Positions 25,820 to 35,445 are shown, numbered from the stretch's first letter. The stretch: 64,000 nucleotides of DNA from Betaproteobacteria bacterium (GCA_004297625.1 SCTY01000075.1:118566-182565); one strand, 5' to 3'. Notes: generated by a model from the letters alone, not told the origin. Numbers and translations: made by a program.

Positions 25820-27700
25820 GTGACGAACGCCGCGGTTGCAGAGCTACGGCGCCGGACGATCCCCGGCCAGCTGGCGCTGCGCGCCCGCGAGACGCCGCAG
25901 GCCGTCGCCTACCGCGCAAAGATCCGCGGTGTCTACCGCAGCCGCACGTGGGCCGACTTTCGCGACCTCGTCGCGCGCTGCGCTTACGGCTTGCGCCGGC
26001 TCGGGCTCGCGCGCGGCGAGCGCGTCGCCATCATGGGGGACTGCTGCGAAGGCTGGACGATCGCCGACCTCGGCGCGCAGTCGCTGGGCGCGATCAGTTA
26101 CGGCATTTATCCCACGGCTTCCGCCTCGGAAGTGAAGTACCAGTGCGAGCACGGCGGGGCGAGCGTGTTCGTCGCCGAGGACCAGGAATACGCCGACAAG
26201 GTTCTCGCGCTGGCCGACGATCTGCCGCGGCTGCGTTCAATCGTAGTGATCGATACGACCGGCATGTTCGGCTACGACGATCCGAGGCTGATCTCCTTCG
26301 GGGAGCTGCTCGAGAAAGGCTCGGCGCACGCCCAGCCCGGAGCGTTCGAAGAGCTCATCGCCAGTCTGCGCCCGGAGGATCCGGCCTTTATCGTCTATAC
26401 CTCGGGCACGACCGGCAATCCCAAGGGCGCGCAGATCGGCCACGGCAAGCACCTCGCGGCGACGCACGCCTTCATTTCGCATTACCCCACGCTCGGGCGC
26501 GACGCGCACCGCGCGGTCGCCTTCCTGCCGCTCGGCCACGTGATGGGGCGCATCTCGACCATCACGCTGCCTCTGCTCGGCCACATGGTGCCTCACTACG
26601 GAGAGAGCATCGACGAGGTGCCGCGGACGCTTTTCGAGGTGGCGCCGACGTTCATCTTCACGGTGCCGCGCTACCTGCAGAAATTCGCCGCCGGCGTGCT
26701 GGTGGGCATCGAGGGAACCACGCGGCTCAAGCGCGCCGTCTACGAACTGGCGTTCTCGTATGGCCGCCAATACGCACAAAAGCGCTGGGCCGGCAAGCCG
26801 AGCGCATGGGAAACCTTCCTTTACCGGATTGCACGGCTGGTCGCCTTCCGGCCGATCCTCAACAAGCTTGGGCTCGACGAGCTGGAGCTCGTAATCACTG
26901 GCGGAGCAGCGACTGGCGTGGAGCTCTCCGCGCTCTGGCAGATCTGGGGGCTCAACATGCTCGAGGTTTACGGCCAGACCGAGTCGAGCGGCGCGATGAT
27001 CGCCGGGCAGAAGGGCGCGTTCCCGGCGCCCGGGAAGGTCGGGGTGCCACCCGAGCACTGGGAAGTGCGGCTCGGCGAAGACGGGGAAGTTCTCACCCGC
27101 TCGCGCGAGGTGTTCGACGGCTACTGGTCCGACGAGGCGGCGACGCATGCCACGATCGACGCGGACGGCTGGCTGCATACCGGGGACGTCGGCGTCTGGG
27201 AGGACGGCGAGCTGCGCATCGTCGATCGCCTGCGCGACATCATCGTGACGAGCGGCGGCAAGTCGTTGAGCCCGACCTACATCGAGTCGCGCCTGCGCGC
27301 GAGCCCGTTCGTTGCCGAGGCGGTGGTATTCGGCGACGACCGAAAATACCTCACCGCCCTTATCGAGATCGAGCTCGACACGGTGGCCGACTGGGCCAAG
27401 CGCAACAACGTCGTTTACACCGGCTTCACCAGCCTTGCGCGCAGCTCCGAGGTCATCGGGCTGATCGGGCGCGAGATCGACACCGCGAACAAGAGCCTCG
27501 CCCGGGTCGAGCAGATCAAGGCCTTCCGCATCATTCCGAAAATCCTCGATCCCGAGGAAGAGGGCGAGCCGATCACCCCGACGCGCAAGGTGAAGCGCCG
27601 GTTCATGTACCTCAAATTCCGCGACCTCGTCGAGTCGATGTACAGCCACGACGAGGAGGAAAGGCTGCACAAGGCCATAGGGGAAGTGCTGGTTCACTGA
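25820..27700 (+). CDS. AMP-dependent acyl-CoA synthetase (long-chain/FadD15-like)
   Basis: 626-residue adenylate-forming ligase with the long-chain acyl-CoA synthetase layout. YTSGTTGNPKG is near residue 193, EVYGQTESSG near 390, and LHTGDVGVWEDGELRIVDRLRDIIVTSGGK near 450. The C-terminal lysine region is TPTRKVKRRFM. It activates a carboxylic acid taken up by the Liv-type transporter encoded downstream; the acid may be a fatty, aryl-alkanoic or aromatic acid. It starts at GTG 25820 behind AGGGGGGAC. The binding protein gene follows after 17 bases with a strong AAAGGAGGA site. Confidence 0.9.
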   Translation: MTNAAVAELRRRTIPGQLALRARETPQAVAYRAKIRGVYRSRTWADFRDLVARCAYGLRRLGLARGERVAIMGDCCEGWTIADLGAQSLGAISYGIYPTASASEVKYQCEHGGASVFVAEDQEYADKVLALADDLPRLRSIVVIDTTGMFGYDDPRLISFGELLEKGSAHAQPGAFEELIASLRPEDPAFIVYTSGTTGNPKGAQIGHGKHLAATHAFISHYPTLGRDAHRAVAFLPLGHVMGRISTITLPLLGHMVPHYGESIDEVPRTLFEVAPTFIFTVPRYLQKFAAGVLVGIEGTTRLKRAVYELAFSYGRQYAQKRWAGKPSAWETFLYRIARLVAFRPILNKLGLDELELVITGGAATGVELSALWQIWGLNMLEVYGQTESSGAMIAGQKGAFPAPGKVGVPPEHWEVRLGEDGEVLTRSREVFDGYWSDEAATHATIDADGWLHTGDVGVWEDGELRIVDRLRDIIVTSGGKSLSPTYIESRLRASPFVAEAVVFGDDRKYLTALIEIELDTVADWAKRNNVVYTGFTSLARSSEVIGLIGREIDTANKSLARVEQIKAFRIIPKILDPEEEGEPITPTRKVKRRFMYLKFRDLVESMYSHDEEERLHKAIGEVLVH

Positions 27701-27717
27701 CAAAGGAGGAAGGCGTC

Positions 27718-28878
27718 ATGATCAAGAGAAGTCAATTAATGCTCGCTGCCGTGCTGGGGGCCTTCGTAAGCACAACGCTCGCGGCGGACAGCTACGTGCT
27801 TGGGCTGACCGGAGACCTGACCGGGCGCGACGCGGCGAATTCCGGCGCCGTGGCGGACGGCATCCGCATCTACTTCGAACGCGTGAACCGCACCGGGGGC
27901 ATCAACGGGCACAAGGTGGAGGTGCTGGTGCGCGACAACCAGTCGGAGCCCTCGCGCGCAGCCACCGACGCGCAGACCTTCGTCAACAACGAAGATCTGC
28001 TGCTCATGATCACCGCGTCGCTTTCGAGCACGTACGCGCCGACGATTTCCGAGTCCAAACGCAAAGGCGTTCCGGTGCTCTTTGCCGGCGGCGTGTGCCC
28101 GCGGGAGGTATTTCCGCCCAAGCCCGACCCGCTGCTGTTCTGCACCAGCGGCTACGCGGCCGAGACCGACGTCAAGTTCGCGGTGGACTACATCCAGTCG
28201 GTACAGAAGAACGCCACGCTCGGGCTCATCTCGATGGCGATCCCGATCTCGCGCGGCAGCATCGACCAGGCAGCCGAGTACGCCAAGAGCAAGGGCATGA
28301 AGGTCATCGGGCACGAGTCGGCGCCGCCGCCCACCGCGAACTACACGCCGTATGCCACCAAGCTCAAGGAAGGCGGCGCCGACTGGGTGCTGTCGTGGGC
28401 GCCGTGGGTCACTCAGGTGAAGACCTTCGAGGCGCTGCGCCAGCTCGGCTGGAAAGGCAACTTCATCTCGTACGGGCACAACGTCGCCGAAGAGGAGCTC
28501 AAGCGCATCAAGGACCCGGGATTCCTCGTGTTCACCACCAATGGAATGTTCAGCGACGGCCAGCCGGTGCACAAGGACGTTCTCGCCACGGCCGAAGGCA
28601 AGACCAAGTTCCCGATCACCTACCTGAACGAGGGCTGGGTCGCCGCCATGACGCTCGAGGCCGCGTTGAAGAAGGCCGGCTGGCCGGTGAATCGCGCGAA
28701 GCTCGCTTCGGCCATGGACGGGTTGAGCGTCGACTTGCGCGGCCTGCGCGGCGGTCCGATCACCTGGACCAAGACCAACCATTACCGCGAGCAGCTCTAT
28801 TACCGCGTCTATGGCTGGGATGCGGCCGGCAACCGCATCAAGACGCTGAAGGACTGGACGAGCCGGGAAGTGAAGTAG
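27718..28878 (+). CDS. Branched-chain amino-acid-type ABC binding protein (LivK family)
   Basis: 386-residue periplasmic binding protein. The signal peptide is MIKRSQLMLAAVLGAFVSTTLAA, cleaved near LAA-DS, followed by the LivK-family opening YVLGLTGDLTGRDAANSGAVADGIRIYFERVNRTGGINGHKV. This family in Betaproteobacteria binds aromatic acids, amides or amino acids as well as branched-chain amino acids. It is coupled in an operon with both permeases and both ATPases, so a complete importer is present. The acyl-CoA synthetase upstream implies that the cargo is a carboxylic acid. Confidence 0.92.
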   Translation: MIKRSQLMLAAVLGAFVSTTLAADSYVLGLTGDLTGRDAANSGAVADGIRIYFERVNRTGGINGHKVEVLVRDNQSEPSRAATDAQTFVNNEDLLLMITASLSSTYAPTISESKRKGVPVLFAGGVCPREVFPPKPDPLLFCTSGYAAETDVKFAVDYIQSVQKNATLGLISMAIPISRGSIDQAAEYAKSKGMKVIGHESAPPPTANYTPYATKLKEGGADWVLSWAPWVTQVKTFEALRQLGWKGNFISYGHNVAEEELKRIKDPGFLVFTTNGMFSDGQPVHKDVLATAEGKTKFPITYLNEGWVAAMTLEAALKKAGWPVNRAKLASAMDGLSVDLRGLRGGPITWTKTNHYREQLYYRVYGWDAAGNRIKTLKDWTSREVK

Positions 28879-28900
28879 CGAGGCCGGCGAGCCTCTTCCC

Positions 28901-29773
28901 GTGCAGACGGTTGCCAACATCGCGGTGCTGGTGGCGATCTATGCGCTGATCGGCAGCGGGTACGTGCTCATCTATCGGGTGAGCCGCGTGCTCAATCTGG
29001 CGCAGGGCGAGCTGATGATGCTCGTCGCGTACCTGCTGTTCTCTCTCGCCACGCTGTTCGGCGGGCATCCGGCGTCCGCGCTCGCGGGCGCCGTGTTGCT
29101 GAGCCTGCTGGTCGGCCTCGTTCTCTACGTGGTGCTGATGCGGCGCATGACCGGCGAGCTGGTGATCGCCGCAGTGCTGGTGACCATCGCCCTCGGCATT
29201 CTGCTGCGCGGGCTGATGGTCCTCGTGTGGACCGGCCAAATGGCGCGGCCGCTCGAGAAGCTGGGCTGGCAGAATTCGCCGCTCGCGCTCGGGCACGGCG
29301 TGGCGCTGTCTTCAGTAGCGGTTACGACGATCTTCGTCGCGATCGCGATTTACGTGGGCTTGTTCGTCTTCTTCCGTTACACCGCGTGGGGCGTTCGCAT
29401 GCGCGCGGTCGGGGAGAACCCGCTGCTTGCCGCGCAGCGCGGCATCAAGCTCCATGTCGCGTACGCGATGGCCTGGGCGCTGGCCACCTTCAGCGGCGGC
29501 TGCGCCGGCATGCTGCTCGCCCTCGATTCGGGCCTCGACGGAACCATGGCGATCATCGGACTCAAGGCATTCCCGGTGGTGCTGGTAGGCGGCCTGGACA
29601 GCCTGCGCGGCGCCATCGTCGGCGCGCTCATCGTGGCGAGCGCGGAGGTCCTCGCCATCCAGCTCATCGATCCGCTGGTGAGCGATGTCGTTCCGTTCGT
29701 CGTGCTGATCGCCATGCTCGCGGTGCGCCCGTGGGGCTTGTTCGGCACCGAAGAAGACATCCAGCGGGTCTAG
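28901..29773 (+). CDS. livH: Liv-type ABC permease (LivH)
   Basis: 290-residue inner-membrane permease with eight or so hydrophobic segments. It carries the LivH hallmark GSGYVLIYRVSRVLNLAQGELMMLVAY at residues 19-45, and GMLLALDSGLDGTMAIIGLKAFPVVLVGG with GAIVGALIVA in the second half. It starts at GTG 28901 with no strong ribosome site (GCCTCTTCCC precedes), 22 bases after the binding-protein stop. It pairs with the LivM-type permease that follows. Confidence 0.93.
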   Translation: MQTVANIAVLVAIYALIGSGYVLIYRVSRVLNLAQGELMMLVAYLLFSLATLFGGHPASALAGAVLLSLLVGLVLYVVLMRRMTGELVIAAVLVTIALGILLRGLMVLVWTGQMARPLEKLGWQNSPLALGHGVALSSVAVTTIFVAIAIYVGLFVFFRYTAWGVRMRAVGENPLLAAQRGIKLHVAYAMAWALATFSGGCAGMLLALDSGLDGTMAIIGLKAFPVVLVGGLDSLRGAIVGALIVASAEVLAIQLIDPLVSDVVPFVVLIAMLAVRPWGLFGTEEDIQRV

Positions 29774-29786
29774 GACTCGCCACCGC

Positions 29787-30857
29787 ATGGCCTACGCGAG
29801 CGGCTACTTCAAGACCGATTATGCGATGGAGCTGCGGCTCATCGAGACGCGCTGGCAGAAGGTCTCGGCTGCGGTCCTGGTGCTCGCGCTCGGCGTTTTC
29901 CCGCTGATCTCGCCCCAGGTCGCCATCGGCATCGCCAACCAGGTTTTCATCGCAATCGTCGGCGCCGCGGCGCTGATGCTGCTCACCGGCTACGCCGGCC
30001 AGATATCGCTCGGCCACGCCGGGCTGCTCGCCGCCGGGGCGCTCACCACGGGGGTTCTCTTCAAGGAGCTGGGCGCAACTTTCTGGGTCACGCTGCCGGC
30101 GTCGGCAGTGGTCGGCGGGCTGCTCGGCCTGGTGTTCGGGCTGCCGTCGTTGCGGCTGAAGGGCCTGTACCTCGCCATCACCACGCTGGCGCTGCATTTC
30201 GTCGTCGCATTCGTCGGCGGCGAGTACGAGACGCGACGCGGCTTTTCCACCGGCATCCTCATCAGCCCGCCGGCGATCGGCGGCTTCGCCCTGCAGGAGC
30301 AGCAGCACTGGTACTACGTGCTGCTCGCGATCGCCGTGGCGGCGATGCTCTTCTGCATCAACCTGCTCAGGACCCGCACCGGGCGTGCGCTCATGGCAAT
30401 ACGCGATCACGACATCGTCGCCGAATCGCTCGGCATCCCGGTGCGGCGCTACAAGCTGCTGATCTTCGTTGTTTCCTCGACCATGACCTCGGTGGCCGGC
30501 TGCCTGCTCGCCTACTATCGCGGCTTCGTCTCGATCGAGGCGTTCAGCCTGTATCTCACCATCGACTACGTCGCGATGGTGATCATCGGCGGCCTGGGCT
30601 CGATGCTCGGCGCGGTGCTCGGCGCGCTTTTCGTGATCACCTTCCCTTACGTGATCGAAGGGCTGCTGCGCGTCCTTCCGATTCCCGCGGGCATCGCGAA
30701 CGAGATGTTCGCGATCAATTACGCGGCGTTCGGCCTGGTGATGATCCTGTTCCTCGTGTTCGAGCCGCTCGGGCTGGTGGGAATCTGGCGGCGGGTGCGC
30801 AACTACTTCCTCCTTTGGCCGTATCGCCAGACCGCGGTAGGCGGGGGCGGCGGGTGA
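29787..30857 (+). CDS. livM: Liv-type ABC permease (LivM)
   Basis: 356-residue inner-membrane permease, partner of LivH. Typical LivM stretches are LLTGYAGQISLGHAGLLAAGAL, LRLKGLYLAITTLALHF, MAIRDHDIVAESLGIPVRRYKLLIFVVS and IIGGLGSMLGAVLGAL. It has a 30-residue cytoplasmic lead before the first helix and a Gly-rich end (VGGGGG). The ATPase gene overlaps its stop (GTGA). Confidence 0.93.
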   Translation: MAYASGYFKTDYAMELRLIETRWQKVSAAVLVLALGVFPLISPQVAIGIANQVFIAIVGAAALMLLTGYAGQISLGHAGLLAAGALTTGVLFKELGATFWVTLPASAVVGGLLGLVFGLPSLRLKGLYLAITTLALHFVVAFVGGEYETRRGFSTGILISPPAIGGFALQEQQHWYYVLLAIAVAAMLFCINLLRTRTGRALMAIRDHDIVAESLGIPVRRYKLLIFVVSSTMTSVAGCLLAYYRGFVSIEAFSLYLTIDYVAMVIIGGLGSMLGAVLGALFVITFPYVIEGLLRVLPIPAGIANEMFAINYAAFGLVMILFLVFEPLGLVGIWRRVRNYFLLWPYRQTAVGGGGG

Positions 30858-31669
30858 GCGCCCGCGGCGCGCTGTTGCGCCTGGAGCAGCTCGAGGTCGT
30901 CTACCAGAAGGTGGTGACCGCGATTCAAGGCGTCTCGCTGGAGGTGGCCGAGGGCCAGATCGTGGCGCTCCTCGGCTCGAACGGCGCCGGTAAGACGACC
31001 ACGTTGCGCGCTATTACAGGCTTTCTTGGAGTCGACGACGCGCGCGTTACCGACGGCCGCGTCTGGTTCGAAGGCCGCTCGATCGAAAACCAGCCGCCGC
31101 AGCTCGTCGCGCACCAGGGCATCGCGATCGTCCCCGAGCGCCAAAAGGTCTTCGAGACCCTCACCGTGACCGAGAACCTCGAGGCGACGGTCCCCGGCGC
31201 GGGCACGACGCGCGCCGAGCAGCGCCGGCGCGTGGAGCGCGTCTTCGAGCATTTCCCGCGGCTGCACGCGGCGCGCAGGCGCCTCGCGGGGTATCTCTCC
31301 GGCGGCGAGCGGCAGATGCTCGCCATCGGCGCCGCGCTTCTTTGCACGCCCCGGCTGCTGCTCGTGGACGAGCTGAGCCAGGGACTCGCGCCGCGCATCG
31401 TCGAGAACCTGCTCGAGCGGCTGGTCGAGCTGCGAAAGGAGCTCGGCCTTACCGTGCTCCTCGTCGAGCAAAGCGCGCACGTGGCGCTCCAGGTCGCCGA
31501 CCACGGCTACATCCTGGAGAACGGGCGCGTGGTGCTCGATGGCACGCCGCAGCGGCTGCGCGAGCACAAGGACGTGCAGGAGTTCTATCTCGGACAGGCG
31601 GGCGGCGGCGAGCGCCGAAGCTACCGCGATGTAAAGCAGTACCGGCGCAGCCGCAGGTGGTATGGCTGA
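30854..31669 (+). CDS. livF: Liv-type ABC ATPase (LivF)
   Basis: 271-residue ATP-binding subunit. Walker A is GSNGAGKTTT, the signature YLSGGERQMLAIGAAL, Walker B LLLVDELSQGL (the usual E-P is E-L), and the switch region LLVEQSAHVAL. The start is GTG 30854, inside the LivM stop. The C-terminal 25 residues (GGGERRSYRDVKQYRRSRRWYG) form the basic tail often seen in catabolic LivF proteins. An 8-base overlap leads into LivG. Confidence 0.92.
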   Translation: MSARGALLRLEQLEVVYQKVVTAIQGVSLEVAEGQIVALLGSNGAGKTTTLRAITGFLGVDDARVTDGRVWFEGRSIENQPPQLVAHQGIAIVPERQKVFETLTVTENLEATVPGAGTTRAEQRRRVERVFEHFPRLHAARRRLAGYLSGGERQMLAIGAALLCTPRLLLVDELSQGLAPRIVENLLERLVELRKELGLTVLLVEQSAHVALQVADHGYILENGRVVLDGTPQRLREHKDVQEFYLGQAGGGERRSYRDVKQYRRSRRWYG

Positions 31670-32450
31670 AGCGAGCGACGATCGGCCGTTGCTTCAGCTC
31701 GCCGGCGTGCACCTGCACTTCGGCGGGCTCGTGGTGCTGAACGGCATTTCGCTCGACTTGCAGCGTGGCGAGCTGCTGGCGCTCATAGGCCCCAACGGCG
31801 CCGGCAAGACCAGCGTGCTGAATTGCATCAGCCTGCTTTATCGGCCGACGCAGGGCCGGATCGTATTCGAGGGCGAAGACCTCGCCGGGCTTTCTCCGCA
31901 TGGCGTAGCGCGGCGCGGCATCGCGCGCACTTTCCAGCTCGGCGGCCTGTTCCCGCATCTCACCGTGCTGCAGAACCTGCTCGTCGGCCGCCACGCGCAC
32001 TTCAGCTCGAACGTGGTGCTGGACGGCGTTTTCTGGGGACGCGCGCGGGCGAACGAGATTGCGCAGCGCGCCGCGGCGGAGGAGATCATCGAATTCTTCG
32101 AGCTCGAGCGCCATCGCGGCGAGCTGGTATCGAAGCTGCCTTTCGGGGTGCAGAAGATCGTCGGGTTCGCGCGGGCGCTTGCGATGGAGCCGCGCCTGCT
32201 GCTGCTCGACGAGCCCTCCGCCGGGCTCAATCGCGAGGCGAGGGAAGATCTGTCGCGGTTCATCCTGCGCATCAAGCATGAAAAGGGCATCGGCATGATC
32301 TGGGTCGAGCACGACATGCAGATGGTGGCCGACCTCGCCGACCGCATCTATGTCATGGACTACGGCGCCCACATCGCCGACGGCGAGCCGCGGCAGATTC
32401 TTGCCGACCCGCGCGTCGTCGAAATCTACCTGGGAAGCAAGGGAAATTGA
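31662..32450 (+). CDS. livG: Liv-type ABC ATPase (LivG)
   Basis: 262-residue ATP-binding subunit. Walker A is GPNGAGKTSVLN, the Q-loop region GIARTFQLGGLFPHLTVLQNLLVGRH is LivG-like, and Walker B is LLLLDEPSAGLNREA with switch VEHDMQMVADLADR. The signature reads LPFGVQKIVGFARAL in place of LSGGQ, as in other LivG proteins of aromatic-acid importers. Its stop overlaps the TTG start of the TetR gene. Confidence 0.92.
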   Translation: MAEASDDRPLLQLAGVHLHFGGLVVLNGISLDLQRGELLALIGPNGAGKTSVLNCISLLYRPTQGRIVFEGEDLAGLSPHGVARRGIARTFQLGGLFPHLTVLQNLLVGRHAHFSSNVVLDGVFWGRARANEIAQRAAAEEIIEFFELERHRGELVSKLPFGVQKIVGFARALAMEPRLLLLDEPSAGLNREAREDLSRFILRIKHEKGIGMIWVEHDMQMVADLADRIYVMDYGAHIADGEPRQILADPRVVEIYLGSKGN

Positions 32451-33088
32451 AAGCGCGCTCCGCCAAGCGCAGCGAGAAACGCCGCGATCAGATCGTGCAG
32501 GCGGCGGTGCGGCTGTTCTCCGAGCAGGGGTACTACCAGACGACGATGGAGGATATCGCCAAGGCGGCGGACGTCAGCAAGGGGCTTATCTATCTGTACT
32601 TCAAAGACAAGAACGACGTTCTGTTCTACACCTTGCGCTTCGTGCTCGATATGTACGAAAGCGACGTCGCGCCTGCGCTCGTGGGCAAGCACAACCCGCT
32701 CGCGGCGCTGCGCATAGCGCTTTACGGCCTGTGCCGACTCACCAACGAACACGTGCAAGAGACGGTGCTGGCCTACCGCTCGAGCAAGGACCTCTCGAAA
32801 CGGCAGAGGCTCGAAATCAAAATCCGCGAGTCGAAGATCGGGCGCGTGTTCCGCGGCTGCCTCGAGGCCTGCATCCACGAACGGCTGATGCTGCCGCTCA
32901 ACCTCGACATCATGGTGTACCAGTACATCATGTTCTGCCACACCTGGGCGCTGAAGAACTGGGCCTTCCGGGACAAGTACGCGTTCGACGAATACCTGGC
33001 CGAAGGCGAGCGCATTCTCATCAGCGCGTTCCTTACGCCGAAGGGACGCAAGGTCTTCGAGTCGCAGCGCGCCCTCGCCGCTGCATGA
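32447..33088 (+). CDS. TetR-family transcriptional regulator
   Basis: 213-residue one-domain-HTH regulator with ligand-binding C-terminus. The HTH is TTMEDIAKAADVSKGLIYLYFKDKNDVLF near residues 31-60, preceded by RDQIVQAAVRLFSEQGYYQ. It starts at TTG 32447 in a TTGA overlap with LivG, so it is the last gene of the operon and presumably autoregulates it. The two inverted repeats at 24673 and 25792 are its likely operators. The inducer may be the acyl-CoA made by the first gene of the operon, as for PaaR or FadR-type TetRs; that is inference. Confidence 0.9.
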   Translation: MKARSAKRSEKRRDQIVQAAVRLFSEQGYYQTTMEDIAKAADVSKGLIYLYFKDKNDVLFYTLRFVLDMYESDVAPALVGKHNPLAALRIALYGLCRLTNEHVQETVLAYRSSKDLSKRQRLEIKIRESKIGRVFRGCLEACIHERLMLPLNLDIMVYQYIMFCHTWALKNWAFRDKYAFDEYLAEGERILISAFLTPKGRKVFESQRALAAA

Positions 33089-33110
33089 GGTCGGAAAAGA
33101 GCTCGATCAC

Positions 33111-33521
33111 CTAACGCGACCGGCTTCTGATGCCGACCCAGCCCTTGTGCGAGAGGTCGAACACCACGCCGTTCGGGTCGCGGAACTTGCGCTCGAAATC
33201 GACCCCGCCGCCGCCCTCCAGCTCGCGGTGGAAACGGCCGCCGTTCGCCTTCACACGCTCGGTGTACTTTTCGAGGGCGTCGACGACGAAGCCGATGTGG
33301 TGGATGCCGTGGAAGTCCTTGCCGCGCTCGTCGCCCGCCGCGTCGTCGGAATGGAACTTGAGGAGCGTGAGGTTGATGACCCCGTCGGAAAGCGATAGCC
33401 CGTCCCCGTAGGGCGTCTCGACGTAATTGACCTCTCGCAGCCCGAAGGTCTTCTTGTAGAACTCGGCGGCCGGCCGCAGCTCCGGGACGGATATCGCTAT
33501 GTGACGCAGCCTGGCGGTCAT
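33111..33521 (-). CDS. VOC superfamily protein, paralog of 3150-3563
   Basis: 136-residue two-module VOC protein. Module one begins RHIAISVPELRPAAEFYKKTFGL; module two has GIHHIGFVVDALEKYTERV and ends in DPNGVVFDLSHKGW. The ending FDLS..GW matches the VOC protein of region 1, placing both in one subfamily with Asp at the last ligand position. ATG 33521 is chosen because it aligns with that paralog; an in-frame ATG at 33536 is possible. No Shine-Dalgarno is seen, and TATTCT lies 6-11 bases upstream. It is convergent with the TetR gene. Confidence 0.82.
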   Translation of the reverse strand: MTARLRHIAISVPELRPAAEFYKKTFGLREVNYVETPYGDGLSLSDGVINLTLLKFHSDDAAGDERGKDFHGIHHIGFVVDALEKYTERVKANGGRFHRELEGGGGVDFERKFRDPNGVVFDLSHKGWVGIRSRSR

Positions 33522-33578
33522 GCCGTGAGAATACATGACTAAAATGCAGTGCCACCTGCCGCCTACAGAGGAGGAGAC

Positions 33579-34538
33579 ATGAGGGTTCGCTTGACAGGAC
33601 TACTCGCTGCGGCGCTCGTCGCCGGCGCGGGCGCAGCATCGGCGCAGGAGACGACGCTCAACGCCGTGCTGTTCGTGCCGCGCAACACTACCTTCGGGGA
33701 ACCCTTCGTCCGCTTCGTGGAGCACGCAAACAAGGAAGGCAGGGGCGTGCTGCAGATTAAGCTCATCGGCGGCCCGGACGCGATTCCGACTTTCGAACAG
33801 GGCAATGCGGTGCGCAACGGCGTGGTGGACATGGTCTCGCTACCGCCGACTTTCTACACCAACGTCTGCCCGGAATGCGACGCGCAAATCCTCGCGCCGC
33901 AGACGACGCCGCAGCTGCGCAAGACAGGCTTCTGGACCGCGCTGGAGAAGATTACGAATCAGAAGATCAACGCGCACCTGCTTACGGCTTACGGCGACGG
34001 CATCGCCTTTCACATCTGGACCAACAAGCCCCCGGCGGGCGGCATGCTGAAAGGCATGCGCCTGCGCACGACGCCGAACTACACGCCGCTTTTCAACACC
34101 CTCGGCGTCTCCGTGCTGCAGACCGCGCCGGGCGAATTGCTCACCGCGCTCGAACGCGGCGTCGTCGACGGCTACGGCTGGCCGGCCGTCGGCGTGTTCG
34201 ATCTCGGCTGGGGCGCGCACACCAAGTTCCGCATCGATCCGGGCTTCTACAACGTCGTCGTCAACGTGCTCGTCAACCTCGACAAGTGGCGCTCGTTGCG
34301 CGAGGACCAGCACGCCTTCTTGAATCGCATGGCGGGCTGGCTGGAGGACGAGAACGTGCGCTGGGTCGCCGAGCGCAAAGCCGCCGATGAAAAAAAGATC
34401 AAGCAAGCCGGCATCCAGATCGTCGATCTCGGCCCGGGCCATCGGCGCACTGCGTACGACGCGTACTGGGATTACCTCGCCAAGCGCGCGCCCGAGCCGA
34501 CCCGGGAGCTGCGCTCGCTGGCCGACGCACTGCATTGA
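33579..34538 (+). CDS. TRAP transporter binding protein (DctP family), copy 1
   Basis: 319-residue periplasmic solute receptor of a TRAP importer. The signal peptide is MRVRLTGLLAAALVAGAGAASA-Q. The conserved Arg/carboxylate-binding area is MKGMRLRTTPNYTPLFNTLGVSVLQTAPGELLTALERGVVDGYGWP. ATG 33579 is preceded by GAGGAGGAG. A second, clearly paralogous receptor lies 1 kb downstream beyond a LysR gene, and only one TRAP membrane pair is present. The two receptors may therefore share it. Ligand likely an aromatic or 2-oxo carboxylate (inference). Confidence 0.9.
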   Translation: MRVRLTGLLAAALVAGAGAASAQETTLNAVLFVPRNTTFGEPFVRFVEHANKEGRGVLQIKLIGGPDAIPTFEQGNAVRNGVVDMVSLPPTFYTNVCPECDAQILAPQTTPQLRKTGFWTALEKITNQKINAHLLTAYGDGIAFHIWTNKPPAGGMLKGMRLRTTPNYTPLFNTLGVSVLQTAPGELLTALERGVVDGYGWPAVGVFDLGWGAHTKFRIDPGFYNVVVNVLVNLDKWRSLREDQHAFLNRMAGWLEDENVRWVAERKAADEKKIKQAGIQIVDLGPGHRRTAYDAYWDYLAKRAPEPTRELRSLADALH

Positions 34539-34539
34539 G

Positions 34540-35445
34540 CTATTTTTCGGAGAACAGCTCGACGATCTGCTCGCGAAACCACCGGTTGCCCGGGTCCGAT
34601 TCGAAGCGTTCGTGCCAGTGCACCGCGACCTCGGCCGGCGGAATGGGAACCGGCGCCGGCAGCGCCCTGAAGCTGCCGCGCCGCTCGTAGACTCGCGCGA
34701 CGCGCGCCGGCAGGGTGAGGATGAGATTGGTGCGCTCGAGCACCATGGGGACCACCGTGAAGTGTGGCACGCGTAGCGCGATGCGCCGCGCGATGCCGGC
34801 GCGCTCTAGCGCTTCCTCGATCACCCGGTGGCCGCCGCCGCGGTAGGTGACGAGCACGTGGGACGCGTCGAGGAATTTCCTGCGCGTCAGCCTGCCGGCC
34901 AGCGCCGGATGCCCGGCGCGCATCAGGCAGACGTACGGGTCGCGAAACAGCACCCGGCGTTTGATCGGCGCACCGAGACCGGGCAGAAAACCCACCGCTA
35001 GGTCGAGCGCACCGCCACCGAGCGCGTCGCCGATGTGCTCGAGGTCCGCGGCGGCCGCCTCGAGCCGCACGCCCGGCGCCGCGCTCTGCACACGCTCGAC
35101 GATCGGTGGCAGGAACTCGACCTGCCCGAGGTCCGACATGTAGAAGCGAAAAGCCCGTGTCGAGCTCGCCGGATCGAACCCCGGACCGTGGGCAAGCGCC
35201 GATTCGAGGAGCGCGAGCGCCTGGCGCACCGGCTCGGCCAGCTCGCGCGCGAAGGGCGTTGGATCCATGCCCGCCGCGGTGCGCACGAAGAGTGCATCGC
35301 CGAAAACCGCGCGCAGCCGCGCGAGCGCGTTCGAGACCGCTGGCTGCGTGAGGCCCAGGCGCGTGGCGGCCGGCGTGACGCCGCGCTCGTAGAGCACCGC
35401 GTCGAACACCCGGAGCAGGTTCAAGTCGACGTCGTGAACATTCAT
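34540..35445 (-). CDS. LysR-family transcriptional regulator
   Basis: 301-residue LysR regulator. The N-terminal HTH runs DLNLLRVFDAVLYERGVTPAATRLGLTQPAVSNALARLRAVFGDALFVR, followed by the periplasmic-binding-protein-like effector domain. ATG 35445 is chosen over an upstream ATG at 35472 because it aligns with the family start. It is divergent from the second TRAP receptor gene, and its stop lies 1 base after the first receptor's stop. Probably controls the TRAP/oxidoreductase operon in response to its substrate. Confidence 0.92.
   Translation of the reverse strand: MNVHDVDLNLLRVFDAVLYERGVTPAATRLGLTQPAVSNALARLRAVFGDALFVRTAAGMDPTPFARELAEPVRQALALLESALAHGPGFDPASSTRAFRFYMSDLGQVEFLPPIVERVQSAAPGVRLEAAAADLEHIGDALGGGALDLAVGFLPGLGAPIKRRVLFRDPYVCLMRAGHPALAGRLTRRKFLDASHVLVTYRGGGHRVIEEALERAGIARRIALRVPHFTVVPMVLERTNLILTLPARVARVYERRGSFRALPAPVPIPPAEVAVHWHERFESDPGNRWFREQIVELFSEK

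Noticed and set aside
25948..27717. Arg-rich plus-strand frame in a second phase over the acyl-CoA synthetase, reading into the binding protein
   Set aside because: Only its end is real: the binding protein starts at ATG 27718 with a strong AAAGGAGGA site; the earlier part is frame shadow.
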